64,000 nucleotides of DNA from CAWBJP01 sp044867425 (GTDB taxonomy: Bacteria; Actinomycetota; Acidimicrobiia; IMCC26256; BP-133): contig JBIOUX010000104.1 of the NCBI GenBank assembly GCA_044867425.1, positions 1-64,000 of the forward strand, read 5' to 3'. The notes under the pieces were generated by a model. It searched no databases. It saw nothing but the letters and a program-made list of their open reading frames with translations, and was not told the DNA's origin. The translations under genes and the position numbers were made by a program. This document shows positions 58,609-64,000 of this stretch, in pieces. The stretch's first letter is position 1. Each line of letters starts with the position of its first letter.

Positions 58609-58740
58609 AGTTCCTCGTGTGCTCTTGACCGCCGTCGTTCACGCGGCTGGTGGCGGGGTCCACGCGGGCGTTCTGCGAAGAGCATCTTGCCCCTCGCGGC
58701 GTGGTCACATCACGCCCCGATGCGCCCAAAAGGGATAAAG

Positions 58741-58780
58741 GGTTTACCGGAAGGGAGGTCCGGGTCGTTCCCGGGGTAAC
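58741..58780 (+). promoter_or_regulatory. Structured leader before the pilus operon
   Basis: CCGGG (58760-58764) pairs with CCCGG (58770-58774) over loop TCGTT, and the flanking GTTTACC (near 58742-58748) can pair with GGTAAC (58775-58780) with one bulged base. It lies about 50-90 bases before the first prepilin gene. The c-di-GMP-I core sequence seen at 54231 is not present, so no class is assigned. Confidence 0.3.
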
Positions 58781-58830
58781 TGTCTGGCAACGCCGCTTCC
58801 CGGCCCGAGGCCGAAGGAACAAGGAGTCGG

Positions 58831-60528
58831 ATGGCAACTCGGCGGGCAAGGAGCCAGACCGAACAAGACGGTTTCACGATCGTCGAGTCGATGGTCGCCC
58901 TGGGGCTCGTCTTCGGCGTGCTGATCAGTCTGCTCTCCGCCCTCGGCACCGGCGTGCGGGGGGTGGTGACCGGCCGGCAGCGCAGCGTCGCGACCTCCAT
59001 CGCCAACGAGGTGATGGAGACCGCCAGGAGCCGGTCCTACTCCGAAGTCGGCCACGACCTCGACTCCGATCCCACCCTGGCGTCCGACCCCGCCATTCAG
59101 GGATCGGTTCCCAACCTTGTGTTCACCGGCCTCAGCCCGATACCAGGCGAGCCGCTGGCCGGCTCCATCGTCGACGCCGGGGCCGCCGCCGGGAGCACCA
59201 CCAACCCGCTGTTCCCGTTCAGTCCCCACCGCTGGCAGACGGTCCGGGAGGGCACCACCTACACGGCCTCCGTCTATGTCACCCGGGTCACTCCCTCCTC
59301 GGGTGATCCCTATCGGCGGCTCACGGTGTCGGTCATCTGGCAGCGGAGCCCGGACGCCACCTCGGCCACGCTCGGCGAGGTCCGGCTGTCGTCCTATCTC
59401 TTCAACGCCATCCAGCCTCCCGATCCGCTCTTCGCCGGTCTGGCCGAGGCTGACGCCGGAACCGTCACCGTCACCGGCACGCTCGCCGGGATCGACCTGT
59501 CCGATGCGCGCCTGTGGTTCCCCTTCGCCCATGGGGAGGTCGACTCCCGATTCATCCGCCGGGTCACGGGCTTCGCCGGCACCGCCCGCGCGCTCATGAA
59601 CCTGCATTCGGGCTCGGTATCGGGCTGCACGGCGAGCAACGGCGGGCTGACCGGGGAGTGCACGGGGACGAAGGCGGAGACCGGCTCCGACAACGATGCG
59701 GCTACCGCTCCCGCCGACCACGACAGCGCCGGGCCGGCCAGCGACCCCGGGGGCGCTCTGGGCGCCGGGGGAAAGCTGACCTTCGCCCTGGGCGCCGGGA
59801 GCGCCCGTTCCCTCAGCACGGCCCGCTCGTGCTGGTCCTGTTATGGCACCGGGATCGACGACGACGACCGGCTTCCCTACCAGTGGGGGCAGGCCACCGG
59901 CCCGGACAGCCTCTCTCTGGGGTTCACGGCCGGGCCGGTGGCGGGATCGTTGCTCACCTCGGCGACGGCGTGCTCGACCTGCTCCACCGTCACCCTCGAC
60001 CGGGACGACGTGAGCGGCGCCACCCGCCTGCTCAGCACCGCCGCCGTCGCCCACCCCTCCATCGACCTCGCCCCCCTCGACGGCGGGCCAGCCGGGTACG
60101 CCGGGATGGTCCGGGTCGGCGCCACCAGCGTCGGCACCACGGCCACCTCCGGGCCCGGCGCGCTGGCGCCGTCGTTCACCGCCAGCCCGGTCGGCGTGCA
60201 GATCTACGACACGACCATGCCGACCCCGGGATACCGGGCGCTGCTGATCACACCGGGCACGCCGTCAGAGGCGACCGGCCACGCCGAGATGCTGGTGAGC
60301 GGGGCCCAGGTGGTCATGGACACCACCGTCCGCTCAGGGCCGGCGGTGACCCTGTCGACGGTCGGCGGCGGGGCGCTCACCGAGGCCCAGGCCAGCCTGA
60401 GCAACTGGCTCTCGGTCGATGTCCACCTCGTCGTCACCGACCCCACCGGCACGCTCGCCGACCTCACGGTCTCGCTCGACTACGGCCGGGTGACCACCCG
60501 GGCCACCTACCAGCCGGCACCGGCATGA
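58831..60528 (+). CDS. Large prepilin-like protein (type IV pilus minor pilin)
   Basis: The 565-aa protein has a class III signal: basic leader, cleavage after Gly14 in QDG-FTIVESMVALGLVFGVL, with the key Glu at +5 and a hydrophobic helix to about residue 38. The remaining 520 residues are Thr/Ser/Gly-rich with paired Cys (SCWSC, ACSTC) and no recognised domain. Normal minor pilins have 130-250 residues, so this one probably carries an added surface or adhesive module. AGGAG precedes the ATG. It starts an operon with the next prepilin (ATGA overlap). Confidence 0.75.
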   Translation: MATRRARSQTEQDGFTIVESMVALGLVFGVLISLLSALGTGVRGVVTGRQRSVATSIANEVMETARSRSYSEVGHDLDSDPTLASDPAIQGSVPNLVFTGLSPIPGEPLAGSIVDAGAAAGSTTNPLFPFSPHRWQTVREGTTYTASVYVTRVTPSSGDPYRRLTVSVIWQRSPDATSATLGEVRLSSYLFNAIQPPDPLFAGLAEADAGTVTVTGTLAGIDLSDARLWFPFAHGEVDSRFIRRVTGFAGTARALMNLHSGSVSGCTASNGGLTGECTGTKAETGSDNDAATAPADHDSAGPASDPGGALGAGGKLTFALGAGSARSLSTARSCWSCYGTGIDDDDRLPYQWGQATGPDSLSLGFTAGPVAGSLLTSATACSTCSTVTLDRDDVSGATRLLSTAAVAHPSIDLAPLDGGPAGYAGMVRVGATSVGTTATSGPGALAPSFTASPVGVQIYDTTMPTPGYRALLITPGTPSEATGHAEMLVSGAQVVMDTTVRSGPAVTLSTVGGGALTEAQASLSNWLSVDVHLVVTDPTGTLADLTVSLDYGRVTTRATYQPAPA

Positions 60529-61055
60529 CGGGCGGCCGACAGCAAAGGGGCGAGGCCGGAATGTCACTGGTCGAGATCCTGGTGGCCATGGCCCTCATGG
60601 CGGCCATCGTGCCGGTCTTCGCTCCGCTGCTCGTGTCGGCCACGAGGAACGCCCAGTCGCTGAGCGCCCAGTCGCAGGCCCTCGACGAGCTGCGGGCGGC
60701 GGTGGCCACCATCGGGCGGGAGCTGCGCTCAGCCGAATGCATCCCGGAGCCAGCTCCCAACGGGCCGGCCGGGCCGACGCTGCGCTTCCTGACCAACGCC
60801 TTCCTGACCGACGCCAGCACCACCGCCTACGAGGTCACCTATTCGGTGGCCGGCGACGAGCTCCGGCGCCAGGTCACCGGAGGCGGGACCACCATCGCGG
60901 CGAGCGGCCTGGTCGACGCCTCCAACACCTTCCAGCAGGTGGTCACCCCCCGACGCAGTGTGAAGGTCGCCCTCCGGATCCAAGCCGGGCCCGAGGAGCC
61001 GGTGCGGGATGTCACCACCACGATCGCCGGGAGGAACGCATGGCGGGACTGCTGA
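60525..61055 (+). CDS. Prepilin-like protein (PilW/PulJ-like)
   Basis: The 176-aa minor pilin candidate has the peptidase site EAG-MSLVEILVAMALMAAIVPVFAPLLVSA: cleavage after Gly12, Glu at +5, then a hydrophobic helix. The globular part (LDELRAAVATIGRELRSAECI, LRFLTNAF) resembles PilW/PulJ-type subunits. It overlaps the neighbours at both ends. Confidence 0.75.
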   Translation: MTGGRQQRGEAGMSLVEILVAMALMAAIVPVFAPLLVSATRNAQSLSAQSQALDELRAAVATIGRELRSAECIPEPAPNGPAGPTLRFLTNAFLTDASTTAYEVTYSVAGDELRRQVTGGGTTIAASGLVDASNTFQQVVTPRRSVKVALRIQAGPEEPVRDVTTTIAGRNAWRDC

Positions 61056-62371
61056 AGCCCATCCCGCCGTGGCTGGCCGAGGAACGGGGCGTCAGCCTGA
61101 TCACCGCCCTCGTCATCACCCTGGCGGTGTTCGCCCTCGGAGGGGTGTGGACCGGGCTCGCCACCCACCAGGTCGGCCAGTCGGCCCGCGAGCGGCTGCG
61201 GGACCAGGCCCGCAACACCGCCGAGGCGGGTCTCAACGTGGCCATGAGCGGGCTCTCGGCCGACGCGGGCTACACGGGCTCGGCACTGACCGCCCTTCCC
61301 GGGGGAACAGGCGAATACGAGGTGACGGTGACCCCGCTCTCCTCGGACCCCAACGACAACCGGCGTTACATCCTCTCCACCGGATACGCACCGGCCAAGA
61401 CGGCCCCCCGGCGGGTGACCCGGCGCCTGGAGCAGCAGATCGACCTGATCCCCACCAGCGGTTTCCGCTACGCCCTGCTCACCTCCCCGGGCGGGATCGC
61501 CGGGGCCAACCGTATGACGGTCAATGGCGACGTCTACTCCGACGGCGATCTGACCCTGGCCAACAACGCCGCCATCTCCGGCAGTGTCACCTCGCTGGGA
61601 AGCGTCACCACTTCGAACAACTCCACCATCGCCGGGGACATCCGGGCGGCGGGCAACGTGACGGTCAACAACGCCAGCACGACCGTGCTCGGCGATGTCT
61701 ACTCGGGCGGGAATGTCTCCCTCACCGGCCGGGTCCGGGGCAACGTCCAGGCCGCCGGCACCATCACCGGCGGCACGGTGGACGGCAGCCGGGCCCAGTT
61801 CTCTCCTCCGCGCCCGCCCCAGCCCCAGCCCCTGCCCACCTTCACCTGGAACCCGGCCAACTACCCCTCCTCCCACGAGTGGAGCTCCCCGGGCGCCTTC
61901 CAGAGCCACTGGTCGGCCAACCAGGCGGCGTTCGGCGGCCACCACCGCATCCTCTGCCCGGCCCCCTGCACGGGCAGCGTCAACCTCGACGCCAAGTGGA
62001 CCATGACCGGCGACGTGACCATCGCCTCGGACGCCCCGGTGACCCTGTCCCGGGAGGTGGCCAACGGCACCGCCGGAGCCCTCACGCTCACGGTCGTCTC
62101 CTTCTCCAGCGCCTCGCCGGCCATCCTCATGTCGAACAACATCAGCCTGCCCGACAGCATCCGGATCGCCCTTTTCGCCCCCAACGGGGCGGTCAGGTTC
62201 AGCAACCTGAAGAACTTCTCGGGCGCCGTCTACGCATCTTCGATGGTCCTCGACCAGCAGTTCACCCTGACCTTCGTCCCGGTCACCGTCCCCGGGTTCA
62301 GCTGGGACCTGGTCTCGTCCACCCAGTTCGTCATCCAGGCCCGCACCTTCCGGGAAGTGCCGGCGCCCTAG
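61040..62371 (+). CDS. PilX-like pilus protein with bactofilin-like repeat region
   Basis: The 443-aa protein has an N-terminal ERG-VSLITALVITLAVFALGGVWTGLA segment like PilX, with Thr rather than Glu at +5. Residues about 160-260 form short repeats (VNGDVYSDGDLTLANNAAISG, GSVTTSNNSTIAGDIRAAGN, VLGDVYSGGNVSLTGRVRGN), the pattern of a right-handed beta-helix as in bactofilins. A Pro-rich linker (PPRPPQPQPLPTF) and a C-terminal beta-rich part follow. GGGAGGA precedes the ATG. It overlaps the PilW-like gene by 16 bases. Confidence 0.7.
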   Translation: MAGLLKPIPPWLAEERGVSLITALVITLAVFALGGVWTGLATHQVGQSARERLRDQARNTAEAGLNVAMSGLSADAGYTGSALTALPGGTGEYEVTVTPLSSDPNDNRRYILSTGYAPAKTAPRRVTRRLEQQIDLIPTSGFRYALLTSPGGIAGANRMTVNGDVYSDGDLTLANNAAISGSVTSLGSVTTSNNSTIAGDIRAAGNVTVNNASTTVLGDVYSGGNVSLTGRVRGNVQAAGTITGGTVDGSRAQFSPPRPPQPQPLPTFTWNPANYPSSHEWSSPGAFQSHWSANQAAFGGHHRILCPAPCTGSVNLDAKWTMTGDVTIASDAPVTLSREVANGTAGALTLTVVSFSSASPAILMSNNISLPDSIRIALFAPNGAVRFSNLKNFSGAVYASSMVLDQQFTLTFVPVTVPGFSWDLVSSTQFVIQARTFREVPAP

Positions 62372-62387
62372 CCAGAGAGGAATCAAC

Positions 62388-64000
62388 GTGCCTGTCCGTC
62401 CCCCCCTCGGCGCCGTGCTGGTCGCTGAGGGACTCGTCACCCAGGACCAGCTCGACGCCGCCCTCGCCGAGCAGGCCACCATCGGCAAGCCCCTCGGTGG
62501 GGTGCTGGTGGAGCGGGGCCAGCTCTCCGAGGTCGACCTGGCCCGAGCCCTGGCTCGTCAGCATTCGCTCGAGTTCGTCGACCTGGCGGACTACCCGGTC
62601 GACCGGGCCGCCATCGGGCTCGTCTCCGAGCCGGTGGCCCGCCGCTACCGGGCCCTCCCCATCGGATGGGCCGAGGGGCGCCTGGTAGTGGCCATGGCCG
62701 ACCCCACCAACGTCTTCGCCCTCGATGACATCCACACCCTGACCGGAGCGGAGGTCCAGGCCGCCGTGGTGGCCAAGGACCAGCTCCTGGAGGCCCTCGA
62801 CCGCTTCCACCGCCTCGAGGGCGAGGCCGGCGAGGTGGCCCAGATCGCCGCCGACGAGCTGACCGCGGCGGACGAGCTGGCCCAGACCCGGGACGTGGTG
62901 GAAGACGCCCCCATCGTCCGCCTGGTCAACCTCCTCATCACGCAGGCGGTGGCGGACCGGGCCTCGGACATCCATGTCGAGCCCGCCGAGACCGACCTGC
63001 GCATCCGCTTCCGGGTCGACGGGGTGCTCCACGAGGTCATGCGCTCCCCCCGGTCCATCCAGGCCGGAGTCATCAGCCGCCTGAAGATCATGTCCGAGAT
63101 CAACATCGCCGAGCGCCGGGTGCCCCAGGACGGGCGGATGTCGCTCACCGTGGGGGGCAAGACGATCGACCTGCGGGTCGCCACCCTCCCCACCGTCCAT
63201 GGCGAGAAGGTGGTCATGCGGATCCTCGACAAATCGCAGGCCCGCCTCGACCTGACCGACCTCGGCTTCCGACCCGAAGCTCTCCGCCGCTACGACGCCT
63301 GCTTCCGCAAGCCCTACGGCACCATCCTCGTGACCGGCCCGACCGGCTCCGGCAAGTCGACCACCCTCTACGCCACCCTCAACGTTCTGAACGAGGCGGA
63401 CCGCAACATCATCACGGTGGAGGACCCCGTCGAGTACCGCCTGCCCGGGGTCAACCAGGTCCAGGTGAATCCCCGGGCCGGGCTCACCTTCGCGGCCGCC
63501 CTGCGCGCCATTCTCCGGGCCGACCCCGATGTGATCCTGGTGGGCGAGATCCGCGACCGGGAGACGGCGATCATCGCCATCGAGGCGGCCCTGACCGGCC
63601 ACCTGGTGCTCTCCACCCTTCACACCAACGACGCCGCCTCCACTCCCATGCGGCTCATCGAGATGGGGGTGGAGCCGTTCCTCGTCACGAGCGCCCTCGA
63701 CTGCGTCCTGGCCCAGCGCCTGGCCCGCCGCCTGTGCGACCGTTGCAAGGAGTCGTACCACCCGTCACCGGCTGAACTCCTGCAGGCGGACTGGCCGGCC
63801 GCCGAATTGGGGGAGCGGCCGGTGCTCTACCGGGCCGTGGGCTGTCCAGCCTGCTCTCGCACCGGGTACCGGGGCCGCCTGGCCATCCAGGAGGTCATGG
63901 TCCTCTCCGAGGAGATCGAGCGCATGATCGTCGAGCGCTATGCGTCCGACGACGTCAAGAAGACGGCCGTCAGCCAGGGCATGGCGACCCTGCGGGAGGA
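62388..64000 (+). CDS. pilB: PilB/GspE family pilus assembly ATPase (partial, runs off the window)
   Basis: From the GTG at 62388 (AGAGAGG upstream) the frame is open to the window end, about 537 residues. It has an N-terminal MshEN-like domain (LGAVLVAEGLVTQDQLDAAL ... PLGGVLVERGQLSE, about 7-55), then the ATPase core: RASDIHVEP, FRVDGVLHEV, Walker A GPTGSGKST (about 317-325), the Asp box ILRADPDVILVGEIRDRET, the Walker-like LVLSTLHTNDA His box, and a zinc-type CDRC...CPAC tetracysteine. It powers pilus extension in the cytoplasm; MshEN domains in this family often bind c-di-GMP. Only the last few residues are missing. Confidence 0.93.
   Translation, partial: MPVRPPLGAVLVAEGLVTQDQLDAALAEQATIGKPLGGVLVERGQLSEVDLARALARQHSLEFVDLADYPVDRAAIGLVSEPVARRYRALPIGWAEGRLVVAMADPTNVFALDDIHTLTGAEVQAAVVAKDQLLEALDRFHRLEGEAGEVAQIAADELTAADELAQTRDVVEDAPIVRLVNLLITQAVADRASDIHVEPAETDLRIRFRVDGVLHEVMRSPRSIQAGVISRLKIMSEINIAERRVPQDGRMSLTVGGKTIDLRVATLPTVHGEKVVMRILDKSQARLDLTDLGFRPEALRRYDACFRKPYGTILVTGPTGSGKSTTLYATLNVLNEADRNIITVEDPVEYRLPGVNQVQVNPRAGLTFAAALRAILRADPDVILVGEIRDRETAIIAIEAALTGHLVLSTLHTNDAASTPMRLIEMGVEPFLVTSALDCVLAQRLARRLCDRCKESYHPSPAELLQADWPAAELGERPVLYRAVGCPACSRTGYRGRLAIQEVMVLSEEIERMIVERYASDDVKKTAVSQGMATLRE

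Larger units (their letters stand above)
58486..58830. other. Intergenic region before the pilus operon
   Basis: This 345-base gap holds an inverted GC-rich stretch near 58520-58550 (GAAGGCCGG / CCGGCCTTC), the 3-prime tRNA fragment at 58559-58608 and a structured leader at 58741-58780. No convincing small ORF was seen. Confidence 0.5.

Noticed and set aside
58559..58640. A complete functional tRNA on the minus strand
   Set aside because: No D arm can form, the acceptor stem has only five pairs with the nearest candidate 5-prime strand, and the anticodon stem has a G-G mismatch.
58731..58830. A second c-di-GMP-I riboswitch before the pilus genes
   Set aside because: The conserved ACGCAAAGCC core is missing on this strand; only generic hairpins are visible.
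1..64000. CRISPR arrays, insertion sequences or prophage
   Set aside because: No regularly spaced direct repeats, transposase or phage structural genes were seen in any frame.

Overview
The window comes from a high-GC actinobacterium. GC is near 70 percent, GTG and TTG starts and 4-base start/stop overlaps are common, and it carries SARP/AfsR-type regulators, two luciferase-like (LLM) oxidoreductases, a StrR/ParB-type pathway regulator and a type IV pilus locus. An Acidimicrobiia-like lineage fits, but nothing here fixes the taxon. All calls rest on reading the sequence and on motifs known from memory; no database search was run. Strong G/C bias at third codon positions produces very long open antisense frames, and these were left out.

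Region 1 (1-15.6 kb) is the most interesting part. A DoxX membrane protein is followed by a StrR-like ParB-domain regulator, then a run of mostly plus-strand, tightly overlapping genes that reads like an uncharacterised peptide natural-product (RiPP-like) cluster. It holds a 32-aa basic peptide with its own promoter and Shine-Dalgarno (1933-2031), an M16 metallopeptidase pair (one with HxxEH, one without), an MFS exporter, and a radical-SAM-like barrel protein that lacks the usual CxxxCxxC motif. Then come an alpha/beta-hydrolase lacking the nucleophile Ser, a thymidylate-kinase-like protein, a cytidylate-kinase/GT2 fusion, an intact alpha/beta-hydrolase, a SunS-like GT2-TPR glycosyltransferase, an NTP_transf_5-like nucleotidyltransferase, a GNAT-like protein and an O-methyltransferase. 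One methyltransferase gene lies inverted inside the run.

Region 2 (15.5-31.5 kb) is mixed metabolism: two LLM oxidoreductases, a FomD-like DUF402 protein, ArsR plus SRPBCC, a PNPOx-like protein, a stand-alone receiver domain, formimidoylglutamate deiminase, peptide deformylase, a two-cupredoxin lipoprotein next to a 1421-aa multicopper-oxidase-like protein with three repeats, a serine beta-lactamase-like hydrolase, a P450 and a stand-alone LigD phosphoesterase domain.

Region 3 (31.5-46 kb) contains an M61 peptidase, a frameshifted nucleoside hydrolase, a UbiB-like kinase, and a damaged aminoglycoside-phosphotransferase-like gene abutting a LuxR relic. It also contains a divergent sulfur/arsenic-type island: ArsR-rhodanese plus an ArsM-like methyltransferase with an in-frame UGA (probable selenocysteine), facing an MBL-rhodanese, an MFS and a VOC protein. 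An S9 peptidase, a methyltransferase and a DUF1353 membrane protein follow.

Region 4 (46-58 kb) has two very large BTAD/ATPase regulators around GNAT and TPR genes, and an MHYT-like/PAS/GGDEF/EAL protein preceded by a clear c-di-GMP-I riboswitch.

Region 5 (58-64 kb) has a methyltransferase deletion relic, a 3-prime tRNA fragment, and the start of a type IV pilus operon (three prepilin-like proteins, then PilB, cut by the window end).

A 20-bp palindrome, ATGAGTG-N6-CACTCAT, occurs three times (659, 17258, 34201), each time in an intergenic promoter region, and suggests a shared regulator.
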